Positions 8,566 through 17,647 of a stretch of 64,000 nucleotides of DNA are shown in pieces. The DNA is from Pleomorphomonas carboxyditropha. Its GTDB lineage: Bacteria > Pseudomonadota > Alphaproteobacteria > Rhizobiales > Pleomorphomonadaceae. Position 1 is the first letter of the stretch; the number at the start of each line of letters is the position of its first letter. The position numbers and the translations under genes were made by a program. The notes below the pieces were generated by a model. It ran no database searches, was not told the origin of the DNA, and saw nothing but the letters and a program-made list of their open reading frames with translations. The stretch is taken from assembly GCF_002770725.1 (NCBI RefSeq), contig NZ_NQVN01000014.1, positions 62,001 to 126,000 on the forward strand, in the 5' to 3' direction.

Positions 8566-9209
8566 GGGCGCCACCTCAGGAAGTTGGCAATGAGCCCGAG
8601 GCCGAGCGTCTGGCTCTTCTCGGGGTGGAACTGGGTGCCGGCGATGTTGTCGCGGCCGATCATGGCGGTGACCGGACCGCCGTAGTCGGCGACGGCGATC
8701 AGCGCGCCGGTCTCGCGCAGCGTCATGTGGTAGCTGTGGACGAAATAGGCGTGGAGGCCGTTGTCGCCGGTGGCCAGCCCTTGCAGCAGCGCATGGGGCC
8801 GGACGAGGTCGATGGTGTTCCAGCCCATGTGCGGCACCTTGAGGGCGGGATCCCCGGGCTTGATGGGCTCGACGTCGCCATCGATCCAGCCGAGGCCGTC
8901 GGTCACCGTCTTCTCGAGGCCGCGCCGCGCCATCAGTTGCATGCCGACGCAGATGCCGAGGAAGGGGCGCCCCTTGTCGATGACCGTCTCGGTCAGCGCC
9001 TCGATCATGCCGGGAACGGCGGCAAGGCCGGCCTTGCAGTCGGCAAAGGCGCCGACGCCCGGCAGCACGACGCGGTCGGCGGCGCGCACGGCATCCGGAT
9101 CGGCGGTCACCAGGATGGCATCGCCACCGCTGTCGCGGGCGGCCCGCTCGAAGGCCTTGGCCGCCGACCGCAAATTGCCGGAGCCATAATCGATGATGGC
9201 GACGGTCAT
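8562..9209 (-). CDS. hisH: Imidazole glycerol phosphate synthase, glutamine amidotransferase subunit
   Basis: HisH, 215 residues, is a class I glutamine amidotransferase. It supplies ammonia to HisF for the ring-closing step that yields imidazole glycerol phosphate and AICAR. The first strand [11 protein letters not shown], the nucleophile Cys in GICVGMQLM and the His/Glu pair in QFHPEKSQ are all present, so the enzyme should be active. It overlaps the DUF2628 gene upstream by ATGA and the hisA gene downstream by GTGA. Its obligate partner HisF is not encoded nearby and must be elsewhere in the genome. Confidence 0.96.
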   Translation of the reverse strand: MTVAIIDYGSGNLRSAAKAFERAARDSGGDAILVTADPDAVRAADRVVLPGVGAFADCKAGLAAVPGMIEALTETVIDKGRPFLGICVGMQLMARRGLEKTVTDGLGWIDGDVEPIKPGDPALKVPHMGWNTIDLVRPHALLQGLATGDNGLHAYFVHSYHMTLRETGALIAVADYGGPVTAMIGRDNIAGTQFHPEKSQTLGLGLIANFLRWRP

Positions 9210-9679
9210 GGCCGGGCTCCGCTTTCCGGGAAGAGGCCGAGGACGCCCGGCGGGACGCTTCTGGCGGGATGAACGACCGGCGGCGCCGACGGCGAGGCCG
9301 GGCGGGGCTGGGCGAGCCAGCTATCGAAGAAGCGCCGCTCGGCCGCCTCATGGCTTTGGGCTTCGACGACGCCGCTTTCCCGGAAGCCGCGTAGCGCCAA
9401 TGTCAGGCGGCGGATATCGTTGGCGACGATGCCGGTGGCCAGCGCCAGGATCAGCTCGAAACCGCCGCCGGTCACCGAGCCGAGCCAGCGCTCCGAGACG
9501 GCGATCAGCGCGGCGATCACCAGCCAGCCGACAAGGCCCAACCATTCGCGATGCCAGAGGAACCACAGCGGCCCGAGCAGGAAGGCCCAGAAAGCGAAAC
9601 CGTCGCGCACGAAGACCGCGCGGTCGGCCGCGACTTGCGGCGGGGCGTCGCCAAGCAGATGAACGCTGAAGATGGCCAT
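9206..9679 (-). CDS. DUF2628 family membrane protein
   Basis: A 157-residue protein with a hydrophobic core. [18 protein letters not shown] (near 30-47) is the family signature, followed by membrane segments at about 48-66 and 72-90. A proline-rich C-terminal tail follows. Its function is unknown. In many rhizobia a DUF2628 gene sits exactly here, between hisB and hisH, which supports a real and conserved gene. It is joined to hisH by a four-base ATGA overlap and lies 11 bp after hisB. Nothing in the sequence links it to histidine synthesis itself. Confidence 0.85.
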   Translation of the reverse strand: MAIFSVHLLGDAPPQVAADRAVFVRDGFAFWAFLLGPLWFLWHREWLGLVGWLVIAALIAVSERWLGSVTGGGFELILALATGIVANDIRRLTLALRGFRESGVVEAQSHEAAERRFFDSWLAQPRPASPSAPPVVHPARSVPPGVLGLFPESGARP

Positions 9680-9690
9680 TCATGCCTCCG

Positions 9691-10284
9691 TCAGGCTTCG
9701 AGAACACCCTTGGTCGACGGCACGCGGCCGCCCTGGGCCGGATCGACGGCAACGGCGAAACGCAGGGCGCGGGCCAGCGCCTTAAAGCAGCTCTCGGCGA
9801 TATGGTGATCGTTCGATCCGTAGAAGGTCTCGACGTGCAGCGTCAGGCCGGCCTGCATGGCGAAGGCGCGAAACCATTCCTCGACGAGCTGGGTATCGAA
9901 GCTGCCGATCTTCGGCGCGTGGAAGCTGGTGCGAAAGACCAGACAGGGCCGGCCGGAGATGTCGACGACGACGCGGGACAGCGCCTCGTCGAGCGGCAAG
10001 GTCACGTCGGCATAGCGGGTGATGCCGGCCTTGTCGCCGAGCGCCTTGCGAAAGCACTGGCCGAGCGCGATGCCGACGTCCTCGACGGTGTGGTGGTCGT
10101 CGATATGGAGGTCGCCCTTCGCCTTGACCTCGAGATCGATCAGGCCATGGCGGGCGATCTGCGTCAGCATGTGGTCGAAGAAGCCGACACCGGTGGAGAT
10201 GTCGGCCTCGCCGCGACCGTCGAGGTCGAGGCGGACGGAGATCTCGGTTTCGCGGGTCGAGCGGCTGAGGCTGGCCGTGCGCAT
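9691..10284 (-). CDS. hisB: Imidazoleglycerol-phosphate dehydratase
   Basis: HisB of the monofunctional type, 197 residues, dehydrates imidazole glycerol phosphate to imidazole acetol phosphate in histidine synthesis. The metal-binding motifs of the family are intact: [14 protein letters not shown] near 33, [11 protein letters not shown] near 62, and [17 protein letters not shown] near 160. It appears to be the first gene of the operon hisB-DUF2628-hisH-hisA on the minus strand. It is divergent from an efflux transporter across about 267 bp. Confidence 0.97.
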   Translation of the reverse strand: MRTASLSRSTRETEISVRLDLDGRGEADISTGVGFFDHMLTQIARHGLIDLEVKAKGDLHIDDHHTVEDVGIALGQCFRKALGDKAGITRYADVTLPLDEALSRVVVDISGRPCLVFRTSFHAPKIGSFDTQLVEEWFRAFAMQAGLTLHVETFYGSNDHHIAESCFKALARALRFAVAVDPAQGGRVPSTKGVLEA

Positions 10285-10551
10285 GGCTCGCTGTCACTCC
10301 TGCGGCGGGAATAACCGGCTTCTATCAGGGGGAGGGGGAAATGGAAACGGGAAATGCCGCCGGCCGGACCGCGGCCGCCAAGCAAAGCCGGCTTGCCTTC
10401 ACCGAACTTTGAACGTTTCAAGCCGCATCCGGCCTGTTCTTTTCGTCTCCGATGCCGCATGACGGGCTCCGACGCCACCGCGCCGCACCTCCCCGAACCG
10501 CAGATATCCGTGCCCGGTGGTTTCCGTTCCTGCCCTCCGCCTATCCCGCCG

Positions 10552-11976
10552 ATGACCGACACGCCCGTCCTTCCCGCCGCCGTCCTCACCCGCTATTCGC
10601 CCGCCGTCGCGCTGACCATGGCGGCGATCGGCTTTATGCAGATCCTCGACAGCGCCATCATCAACACGTCGCTGCCGACCATGGCGCGCGCTTTCGGCGT
10701 CGCGCCGATCGACCTGTCGCTGGCCGTCACCGCCTATGTGCTGGCGGCCGCCGCCGCTTCGCCGCTGGCCAACTGGCTGTCGGACCGGTTCGGCGCCCGC
10801 GACGTGCTGGTGGCGGCGCTCGCCGCCTTCACGCTGTCGTCGGTGTGGTGCGCGCTTTGCCAGACGCTGCCGGAACTGATCGTAGCCCGGGTGGTGCAGG
10901 GGGTCGGCGGCGCCCTGCTGCTGCCGGTCGGCACCGCCGTGGTGATGCGCCGGGCCGCCAGGGCGGATTTCGTGCGAGCCACGGCGCTGATGGTCTGGCC
11001 GGCGCTGATGGCGCCGATCGTCGGACCGGTGCTGGGCGGCTTCATCACCGAACATCTCAGTTGGCGCTGGAACTTCTGGCTCAACCTGCCGCTCGGCATC
11101 TGCGGCCTGCTGGCCATCCTCAAGCTGGTGCCGAACGAACGCGGCGACGACGTGCGGCGGCTCGACGTCGTCGGCTTCCTGCTGTGCGCCGCCAGCCTGA
11201 CGGCGCTGCTCGCCGGTTTCCAGCGCTCCGCCGAAGCCGGCGGCGAACGCATCGTCGCGCTGGCGATGATCGGCCTCGGCGGCCTTCTCGGCGTCGCCGC
11301 CGTCCGTCATCTGAGGCGGCATCCCGAGCCGCTGCTGTCGCTCGCCGCGCTGTCGCGGCCCAGCCTCGGCTACGCCTTTCATCCGGGCGGCCTCTACCGC
11401 GTGCTGTTCTCGGCGGCGCCTTTCCTGCTGCCGCTGTGGTTCCAGCTCGGCTTCGGCCTGTCGCCGGCGGCGGCCGGCCTGTGGGTGCTCGTCTACTTCG
11501 TCGGCAATCTCGGCATCAAGTTCATCACCACACCGCTGATGCGGCGGTTCGGCTTCCGCAGCGTGCTGGTCGGCGATGGCGTGCTGGTGGCGCTGTCGAT
11601 GGTGGCCTGCGCCCTGGTCGGCTCGCTCGACCGGCCTTTCGTGGTGGTGGTGATCCTGCTGTTCGCCGGCAGCGTCCGCTCGGTGCAACTGACCACCCTG
11701 ACGACGCTGGCCTTCGCCGACGTGCCGGGCGCCGAGCGCGGCAACGCCTCCAACCTGATCGCCATGATGCAGCAGGCGACCCAGGCCGCCGGCGTGGCCG
11801 TCGCCGCCTTCAGCCTGTCGGCGCTGCAAATCGCCATGGGTCGCGACGACATCGGCCTTCCCGAGCTGCAGGGCACGTTCTGGATCATGGCGGTGCTGGC
11901 GCTGGCCGGCGCCATCGCAGCGCTCCGCGTGCCCGATGCCTTCGGCCGCGAGGTCAGCGGAGCCGGCGGCCGCTAA
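10552..11976 (+). CDS. MFS transporter, DHA2 (multidrug efflux) family
   Basis: An integral membrane drug/proton antiporter of 474 residues with 13-14 predicted membrane helices. Family signals are LDSAIINTSLPTMA in helix 1, LSDRFGARDVL (motif A) in the first cytoplasmic loop, ARVVQGVGGALLLPVG (motif B) and PIVGPVLGG (motif C). It resembles the MdtD/EmrB group. Substrates cannot be deduced. I chose the ATG at 10552, which gives the usual N-terminus. An earlier ATG at 10459 is in frame but would add a proline-rich leader unlike the family, and neither start has a strong ribosome-binding site. No membrane-fusion partner gene is adjacent. Confidence 0.88.
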   Translation: MTDTPVLPAAVLTRYSPAVALTMAAIGFMQILDSAIINTSLPTMARAFGVAPIDLSLAVTAYVLAAAAASPLANWLSDRFGARDVLVAALAAFTLSSVWCALCQTLPELIVARVVQGVGGALLLPVGTAVVMRRAARADFVRATALMVWPALMAPIVGPVLGGFITEHLSWRWNFWLNLPLGICGLLAILKLVPNERGDDVRRLDVVGFLLCAASLTALLAGFQRSAEAGGERIVALAMIGLGGLLGVAAVRHLRRHPEPLLSLAALSRPSLGYAFHPGGLYRVLFSAAPFLLPLWFQLGFGLSPAAAGLWVLVYFVGNLGIKFITTPLMRRFGFRSVLVGDGVLVALSMVACALVGSLDRPFVVVVILLFAGSVRSVQLTTLTTLAFADVPGAERGNASNLIAMMQQATQAAGVAVAAFSLSALQIAMGRDDIGLPELQGTFWIMAVLALAGAIAALRVPDAFGREVSGAGGR

Positions 11977-11982
11977 CCTCTT

Positions 11983-12999
11983 CTACGGCGGCAGGCGATC
12001 GATAGCCCATCTTGCCGCCTCGGCCACGACCGGATCGGGATCGTCGAGCAGCGGCGTCAGCGCCGGGGCCAACGCCGGATCGCCGGAATTACCGATGGCG
12101 ATCGCCACGTTGCGGACAAAGCGATTCCGGCCGATGCGCTTCACCGGCGATCCGGAAAACAGCGCCCGGAAGGCGGCATCGTCCAATGCCGCGAGCGCTG
12201 TGAGCGACGGCGCCGTCAGCTCGGGCCGCGGCCTCAGCTTCATCTCGGCCGCTTCGCTCGCGAACTTGTTCCAGGGACAGACGGCAAGACAGTCGTCGCA
12301 GCCGTAGATGCGATTGCCGATCAGCGGCCTCAGGTCCTCGGGAATGGGACCGGCGTGCTCGATGGTGAGATAGGAGATGCAAAGCCGCGCGTCGATCTGG
12401 TAGGGCGCCGGCAGGGCGCCGGTCGGGCAGGCGTCGAGGCAGCGGCGGCAGGCACCGCAACGGTCGTTGGCCGGCTCGTCCGGCGGCAGGTCGGCGGCCG
12501 ACAGGATGACGCCGAGCAGCAGCCAGGAGCCGAAGTCGCGCGAGACGAGGTTGGTGTGCTTGCCCTGCCAGCCGACGCCGGCCAGCGCGGCAAGCGGCTT
12601 TTCCATCAGCGGGGCGGTATCGACGAACACCTTGACGTCGGCGCCGGTGTCGCGGGCGATCAGGCCGGCCACCTCCTTGAGGCGGCCCTTCAGCACGTCG
12701 TGATAGTCGCGGTGGCGGGCGTAGACGGAAATGTTGCCGACGGCGGGCCTTGCGAGATTGGCGAGCGGGTCGCTGTCCGGGCCGTAGTTCATGGCCAGCA
12801 CCACGGCCGACCGCGCCTCCGGCCACAGCACGCGCGGGTCGGCGCGCCGTTCGAGCGTCTCCTCCATCCAGGCCATCGAGCCGTGGCGGCCGAGATCGAC
12901 GAAGGTGCGCAACCGGCGCGCGGCCTCACCGAGCCGATCGACCGGCGCGACGCCGATCGCCGAGAAACCGAGATCGCGGGCGCGGGCCCGCCAGTTCAA
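11983..12999 (-). CDS. queG: Epoxyqueuosine reductase
   Basis: QueG, 338 residues, performs the last step of queuosine tRNA modification, reducing epoxyqueuosine to queuosine with a cobalamin and two [4Fe-4S] clusters. The cluster motifs are [15 protein letters not shown] and [11 protein letters not shown]. The C-terminus carries a HEAT-like segment, as in family members. The stop codon lies 6 bp from that of the convergent transporter gene. fzlA lies 21 bp upstream on the same strand, and the two are probably co-transcribed. Confidence 0.95.
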   Translation of the reverse strand: MNWRARARDLGFSAIGVAPVDRLGEAARRLRTFVDLGRHGSMAWMEETLERRADPRVLWPEARSAVVLAMNYGPDSDPLANLARPAVGNISVYARHRDYHDVLKGRLKEVAGLIARDTGADVKVFVDTAPLMEKPLAALAGVGWQGKHTNLVSRDFGSWLLLGVILSAADLPPDEPANDRCGACRRCLDACPTGALPAPYQIDARLCISYLTIEHAGPIPEDLRPLIGNRIYGCDDCLAVCPWNKFASEAAEMKLRPRPELTAPSLTALAALDDAAFRALFSGSPVKRIGRNRFVRNVAIAIGNSGDPALAPALTPLLDDPDPVVAEAARWAIDRLPP

Positions 13000-13020
13000 A
13001 ACGCTCTCCCCAAGGCCGGC

Positions 13021-13713
13021 TCAGAAGTCGAGATCAGTGTAGATCGGCGCTGCCGGCAGGCCGGCCAAGCGGTCGGCAAGCAAGGTGCGGAAGGTCGGGC
13101 GCGACTTGATCCTGGCATACCAATATTTGGCATTGAGATCCTCGTCCCAAGGCACGTCGCCGACATAGTCGACCACCGACAGCTCGGCGGCGGCGGCGAG
13201 GTCGGCGAAGGTGAGCTGCTCGCCGGACAGCCAGTTGCGCGAGCCAGACAGCCAGCCGATGTAGTGAAGATGATGCTTGATGTTGACGCGGGCAACCCGC
13301 AGCACCTGATTGTCGGGCGAGCCGCCGCCCAGCTCGCGCGGCAGCTCCAGCTTCATGATCTTCTCGTGCTGGAAATACTGCACCGCCTCGTCGTGCGTCT
13401 TGTGCAGGAACCAGTCGACGAGGCGGCGCATCTCGGCGCGCGCTTCCGGATGGTTGGGCATCAGGCGCCGGTCGCCGAGCGCGTAGCCGCGCGTCTCGTC
13501 GACATATTCCATGATCGGGCCGGCGCCGACGATCGGCGGGCCGTCGTTCTCGACGAGGACGGGCACGCTGCCGGCCGGATTGAGCTCAAGGAATTCCGGC
13601 CGCCGTTCCCAGGTCTTCTCGACGACGAGCTCCACCTTGGCGTCATGCTCGGCCAGCATCAGCCGGACGAAGCGCGACGTGGTGGAAAATGGATGATGAT
13701 AAAGCTTGAGCAT
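13021..13713 (-). CDS. fzlA: FzlA-like FtsZ-binding glutathione S-transferase family protein
   Basis: A 230-residue protein with an N-terminal thioredoxin-like GST domain (LELNPAGSVPVLVE near 45) and an all-helical C-terminal domain. The C-terminal half (IGWLSGSRNWLSGEQ, GDVPWDEDLN, YARIKSRP, final DLDF) matches, from memory, FzlA of Caulobacter. FzlA binds FtsZ filaments and controls constriction through the divisome rather than acting as an enzyme. The conserved C-terminal tail is intact. Linkage with queG and proximity to uppP, a cell-wall lipid-carrier gene, fit an envelope or division role. A plain GST would be the conservative call. Confidence 0.75.
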   Translation of the reverse strand: MLKLYHHPFSTTSRFVRLMLAEHDAKVELVVEKTWERRPEFLELNPAGSVPVLVENDGPPIVGAGPIMEYVDETRGYALGDRRLMPNHPEARAEMRRLVDWFLHKTHDEAVQYFQHEKIMKLELPRELGGGSPDNQVLRVARVNIKHHLHYIGWLSGSRNWLSGEQLTFADLAAAAELSVVDYVGDVPWDEDLNAKYWYARIKSRPTFRTLLADRLAGLPAAPIYTDLDF

Positions 13714-13919
13714 CGTGAACCCGGATCGCCGGCTTGGCCGACGTCAAGACAAGAGGGTGGTGATGGATCGCCAGGAATGTCCAGCGCCGCCCCGCGCCCG
13801 TCCGATTCGCAACGGCGGCGGAGCCGCGAGGCTGGCCTATAGAGCCGACGCCATGTATGAACAACCGGTTACCAGTTTACCCCTTTCGCTTCACCCATTT
13901 TTACCGAAAGCATCGCGAC

Positions 13920-14729
13920 ATGGATCTGACGGGCCTCATTCAAGCGCTTCTCCTTGGCATTATCGAAGGTATCACCGAGTTCCTGCCGATTTCCAGCACT
14001 GGCCATCTCATCATCGCCGAACAGTGGCTCGGCGCGCGGTCCGACATGTTCAACATCGTCATCCAGGCCGGCGCCATACTGGCGGTGACGGTGATCTACT
14101 GGCAGCGGCTCGTCGGGTTCCTGACCGGCTGGCGCGATCCGGAGACGCGGCTTTACATCGGCAAGCTGGTCGTCGCCTTCCTCGTCACGTCCGTGCTCGG
14201 CCTTATTGCCAAGAAACTCGGCTTCAAGTTGCCGGAAACCGTGGTGCCGATCGCCTGGGCCCTGGTGATCGGCGGCTTCTGGATGATTCTCGCCGAATAT
14301 TTCGCCGCCAAACGACCGGAAAGCAGCCATATCAGCTGGACGGTTGCGGTGATGGTCGGCATAGCGCAGGTGGTGGCGGGCGTGTTCCCCGGAACGTCGC
14401 GCTCGGCCTCGACCATCTTCGTGGCCATGCTGCTCGGCACCGGCAACCGGGCGGCGGCCACCGAGTTCGCCTTCCTGGTGGGCATTCCCACCATGTACGC
14501 GGCGAGCGCCTTCGAGATCGTCGCCACGCTGAGGGACGGCGCCGCGGCAGCCGGCGAGGACTGGCTGGCCCTCACCGTCGCCTTCATCGCTTCGGCGATC
14601 ACCGCCTTCGTCTCGGTCAAATGGCTGCTGGGTTACATCCAGACCAACCGCTTCACCGCCTTCGCCGTCTACCGCGTGCTGTTCGGCGGGCTGCTGTTCG
14701 CCCTGATCCTGACCGGCTGGGTCCACTGA
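13920..14729 (+). CDS. uppP: Undecaprenyl-diphosphatase
   Basis: UppP (BacA), 269 residues, is a polytopic membrane enzyme that recycles undecaprenyl diphosphate to the monophosphate carrier for peptidoglycan and polysaccharide synthesis. The two active-site motifs are intact: EGITEFLPISSTGHL near residue 17 and PGTSRSASTI near 158. About eight membrane helices are evident. The ATG at 13920 gives the usual start MDLTGLIQALLLG. A longer frame from 13857 would add 21 untypical residues. The gene is alone on this strand. Confidence 0.95.
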   Translation: MDLTGLIQALLLGIIEGITEFLPISSTGHLIIAEQWLGARSDMFNIVIQAGAILAVTVIYWQRLVGFLTGWRDPETRLYIGKLVVAFLVTSVLGLIAKKLGFKLPETVVPIAWALVIGGFWMILAEYFAAKRPESSHISWTVAVMVGIAQVVAGVFPGTSRSASTIFVAMLLGTGNRAAATEFAFLVGIPTMYAASAFEIVATLRDGAAAAGEDWLALTVAFIASAITAFVSVKWLLGYIQTNRFTAFAVYRVLFGGLLFALILTGWVH

Positions 14730-14739
14730 CCCACCGGCT

Positions 14740-15720
14740 TCAGGCCGTCGCGCCGTCCCGGTCGTATTGGCCATGCGGACGGAAGCGGACGGCATATTCG
14801 GGCAACACGACGCCGAGCGACGTCGGCGCGATGCCTAGGGCTTCGAACGTGCGGCCCTCGCCGATGGCGGCGGCCGAAACCACGCTTCCCGCCTTCAGCA
14901 GCTCGACCTGGTCCGGCGTCAGGGGCGCGCCGGGCAACCAGGCGGTCAGCCGCGCGACAAGCGCGGCGAGACCGAAGGGAACCGTCAGAAGGCGCCGGCG
15001 GCGGCCGGTCTCGGCGAGCAAGCGCTCGATGACGGCGCGGAAGGTCAGAACTTCCGGCCCGCCCAGCTCGTAGACGCGACCGCCCGTGATGCGGCCCTCG
15101 ACGGCGCGGGCAATCGCCTCGGCGACATCGCTGACGAATACCGGCTGCAGGAGCGTCAAGCCGCCGCCGATCAGCGGCAGCACCGGGCTCCGCGCGGCAA
15201 GCTCGCCGAACAGGTTGATGAAATGGTCCTCGGGACCGAACACCACGGACGGCCTCAGCACCACCGCGTCCGGCACGACGTCGAGCACGGCCGCCTCGCC
15301 GGCCGCCTTGGTGCGGGCATAGACCGAGCCGGAGGCGGCGTCGGCGCCGATGGCCGAGACATGCACGAGGCGGGAGATGCCGGCGGCGGCGGTCGCCTCG
15401 GCGACGGCGCGGGCCCCGAAGGCCTGCACGGCGGCGTGGGTCTGACGGCCGGAAGCGGAGAGGATGCCGACGAGATTGACGACGGCGTCGGCGCCGCTCA
15501 CCGCCCGGTCCACCGAGGCGCGGTAGCGCAGGTTGGCCTGCATCGGCATGATCTGGCCGACGCCGCCGAGCGGCTGCAGGTGGGTGGCGAGATCGGGCCG
15601 GCGGCAGGCGGCGCGGATGCGCCAGCCGCGCCTGGCCAGCGCCCGCACGACGTGGCGGCCGAGGAAGCCGGAGGCGCCGAAGATGGTGACGATCGGCTGT
15701 TCTTCACGAACGAGGGGCAT
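14740..15720 (-). CDS. NAD(P)-binding protein of the complex I NDUFA9 subunit family
   Basis: An atypical SDR/epimerase-like protein of 326 residues. The nucleotide-binding motif is TIFGASGFLGRHVVRALARRG. There is an NLVGIL segment, and YARTKAAGE keeps a Tyr-x-x-x-Lys. Bacterial members are annotated as NDUFA9-like after the accessory subunit of mitochondrial complex I. Their substrate is unknown, and they may hold a structural NADPH or act in quinone-related metabolism. The ATG at 15720 follows GAAGGG at a suitable distance. It faces uppP with 10 bp between the stop codons. Confidence 0.85.
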   Translation of the reverse strand: MPLVREEQPIVTIFGASGFLGRHVVRALARRGWRIRAACRRPDLATHLQPLGGVGQIMPMQANLRYRASVDRAVSGADAVVNLVGILSASGRQTHAAVQAFGARAVAEATAAAGISRLVHVSAIGADAASGSVYARTKAAGEAAVLDVVPDAVVLRPSVVFGPEDHFINLFGELAARSPVLPLIGGGLTLLQPVFVSDVAEAIARAVEGRITGGRVYELGGPEVLTFRAVIERLLAETGRRRRLLTVPFGLAALVARLTAWLPGAPLTPDQVELLKAGSVVSAAAIGEGRTFEALGIAPTSLGVVLPEYAVRFRPHGQYDRDGATA

Positions 15721-15946
15721 GACGATCCCTTCCTGCGCATGTTGCGGCGAACAATCCCGGCCGCCGCCCGTTGCCAACGGTGGGCCGAACCAGCAAAACC
15801 AAGTTATTACGGCAGGATGCCGCGCCCTGTACAGACCGGACAGCGTAGCATTCCGTAGCCGGCGGCAATTTGTCGGAGAGAACGGAAATGGCGGTTGACA
15901 ACGCCGCGCCGACCCCGTATTCACCCCGCCAGCCGACGACCCCTGT

Positions 15947-16031
15947 GCCCAGGTGGCGGAATTGGTAGACGCGCACGGTTCAGGTCCGTGTGCCGCGAGG
16001 CGTGAAGGTTCGAGTCCTTTCCTGGGCACCA
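15947..16031 (+). tRNA. tRNA-Leu (anticodon CAG)
   Basis: An 85-nt tRNA with acceptor arms GCCCAGG and CCTGGGC, discriminator A and encoded CCA. The anticodon stem CACGG/CCGTG presents CAG at 15981-15983, and the T arm contains GGTTCGAGTCC. The long variable arm is the class II form expected for leucine. A 22-bp perfect palindrome begins two bases after the CCA. Confidence 0.97.
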
Positions 16032-16032
16032 T

Positions 16033-16054
16033 CGTCGATCTCCGGAGATCGACG
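16033..16054. repeat. Perfect 22-bp palindrome after tRNA-Leu
   Basis: The arms CGTCGATCTCC and GGAGATCGACG meet with no spacer. In the tRNA precursor this would form a hairpin just beyond the CCA end, which could influence 3' processing. As DNA it could be a binding or recombination site. Confidence 0.7.
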
Positions 16055-16092
16055 GGCTGTCCGTTTCACGTGATCGATGTTCGTTGAATAGC

Positions 16093-16116
16093 CTGCCCCC
16101 CGGGGCGGGTTTTTTG
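16093..16116 (+). terminator. Intrinsic terminator of the tRNA-Leu transcript
   Basis: An 8-bp stem (CCTGCCCC with GGGGCGGG, one G-U pair) has a two-base gap and is followed by six T residues. It lies 62 bp beyond the tRNA. Confidence 0.85.
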
Positions 16117-16280
16117 ATATCTGCGCTCATCGCGGGGCAGCCTTGCGCCGGATCGTTTTAGAACCGTTCCATGCTTGTCGGAAATCGTCAACGCGCCTAA
16201 TCCCTTGCGGGTAAACGAAGACACGCGCCGACGCGGCCTGGAGCCGCGACGAGAGCCCGCCACCCCGAGGAATACCTGCA

Positions 16281-17468
16281 ATGATCGCCCAGCGCATTAC
16301 CGACGACATCCTTTCGTTTCGTGCCATCGATTGGGATCGCAAGCTGTTCGACGAATTGGTACCGCTGCCCGAGGGGACGACCTACAATTCCTATCTTGTC
16401 CGCGGCCGGGACAAGACCGCACTGATCGATACCGTCTATCCGCCCAAGGCCGAGGAACTGATCGCCGCGTTGAAGGCAGCCGGCATCGACCGGCTCGACT
16501 ACATCGTCGCCAACCACGCCGAGCAGGATCACTCCGGCTCGATCCCGGCGCTGCTCGCCCTGTTTCCCGAAGCGAAGGTGGTGACGAATGCCAAGTGCAA
16601 GCGCTTCATCCTCGACACGCTGCCGGTCGATCGCGACGCCTTCGTCACCATACGCGACGGCGACAGCCTGGATCTCGGCGGCAAGACGCTTTCCTTCCAT
16701 CTGACGCCCTGGGTGCACTGGCCGGACACCATGGTTACCTTTGCGGTCGAGGACCGAATCGCCTTCACCTGCGACTTTCTCGGCGCCCATCTCGCCACCA
16801 CCGGGCTGTTCGCCCGCGACGAAGCGCAGGTCGCCATCTCCGCCAAGCGCTACTACGCCGAGATCATGATGCCCTATCGCGGCTTCTCGGCCGAAGCGCT
16901 CCAAAAGGTCGAGGCGTTCGATCCGCTGTTCGTGGCGCCGAGCCACGGCCCGGTGCACGACCGTCCGGCCTTGATCTTCGACCTCTATCGCGGCTGGACG
17001 TCCGACGAGGTCAGGCCGCTGGTGGTCATCCCCTATGTGTCGATGTACGAGAGCACGGCGAAGATGGTCGCCCTCCTGGTCGACCGCCTCACCGAGCGCG
17101 GCGTCGCCGCCCAGCCGGTCAACGTGGTGGACCTCGACAGCGGCGCGCTCGCCATGAGCATCGTCGACGCCTCGACCATCGTCTTCGCCTCCCCGACGGT
17201 GCTGTCCGGCCCGCATCCGAGCCTTGCCGCCGCGGCGATCCTGATCAACGCCCTGGCACCCAAGACGCGCAAGGTGGCGGTGATGGGCTCCTTCGGCTGG
17301 GAGGGCAGCCTGCCCGACCAGGTGATCGCCCTGCTGCCGCGCCTCAAGGCCGAGGTCCTGGAGCCGGTCATGACCAAGGGCCTGCCGCGCGAGGAGACGA
17401 TCGAGGACATCGCCCGCCTCGCCGACGACATCGCCGGCCTCAGGATCACCGACGCGGCGGCGGCCTGA
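16281..17468 (+). CDS. Flavodiiron protein (FprA-family A-type flavoprotein)
   Basis: A 395-residue protein with an N-terminal metallo-beta-lactamase-like diiron domain. The HxExDH motif is HAEQDH at 79-84, and further ligands are expected in HWPDTM, CDFLGAH and APSHGPVH. The C-terminal flavodoxin domain runs from about 250, with the FMN loop in VSMYESTAKM. Such proteins reduce oxygen to water or nitric oxide to nitrous oxide in the cytoplasm and protect anaerobic or oxygen-sensitive metabolism. Electrons come from a rubredoxin or ferredoxin/NAD(P)H reductase. No rubredoxin domain is fused and none is adjacent. The gene is preceded by GGAATACCTGCA rather than a strong ribosome-binding site, but the start fits the family. 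A terminator hairpin follows. Confidence 0.92.
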   Translation: MIAQRITDDILSFRAIDWDRKLFDELVPLPEGTTYNSYLVRGRDKTALIDTVYPPKAEELIAALKAAGIDRLDYIVANHAEQDHSGSIPALLALFPEAKVVTNAKCKRFILDTLPVDRDAFVTIRDGDSLDLGGKTLSFHLTPWVHWPDTMVTFAVEDRIAFTCDFLGAHLATTGLFARDEAQVAISAKRYYAEIMMPYRGFSAEALQKVEAFDPLFVAPSHGPVHDRPALIFDLYRGWTSDEVRPLVVIPYVSMYESTAKMVALLVDRLTERGVAAQPVNVVDLDSGALAMSIVDASTIVFASPTVLSGPHPSLAAAAILINALAPKTRKVAVMGSFGWEGSLPDQVIALLPRLKAEVLEPVMTKGLPREETIEDIARLADDIAGLRITDAAAA

Positions 17469-17551
17469 TCTCCCGGACGTCGGACGGCGGCGGCATAATT
17501 TTCTTGCGCTCGGCCGTTCGGCGTCCGCATATACGGCGGATCGTTTCCCGG

Positions 17552-17580
17552 GACCGGCGGCCATGCCGCCGGTCGCTTTT
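17552..17580 (+). terminator. Intrinsic terminator after the flavodiiron gene
   Basis: A perfect 10-bp stem (GACCGGCGGC with GCCGCCGGTC) on a CAT loop is followed by GCTTTT. Confidence 0.75.
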
Positions 17581-17647
17581 CATGCATCCGTCCGTTCGGA
17601 AGGCCGACGGCTTTTCAGGCGGATGTGCCAGCTTGCAGAGTTCCGCC

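Noticed and set aside
15947-16280. Integrated element at tRNA-Leu
   Set aside because: No integrase, no duplicated tRNA 3' end and no foreign-looking genes are seen downstream.
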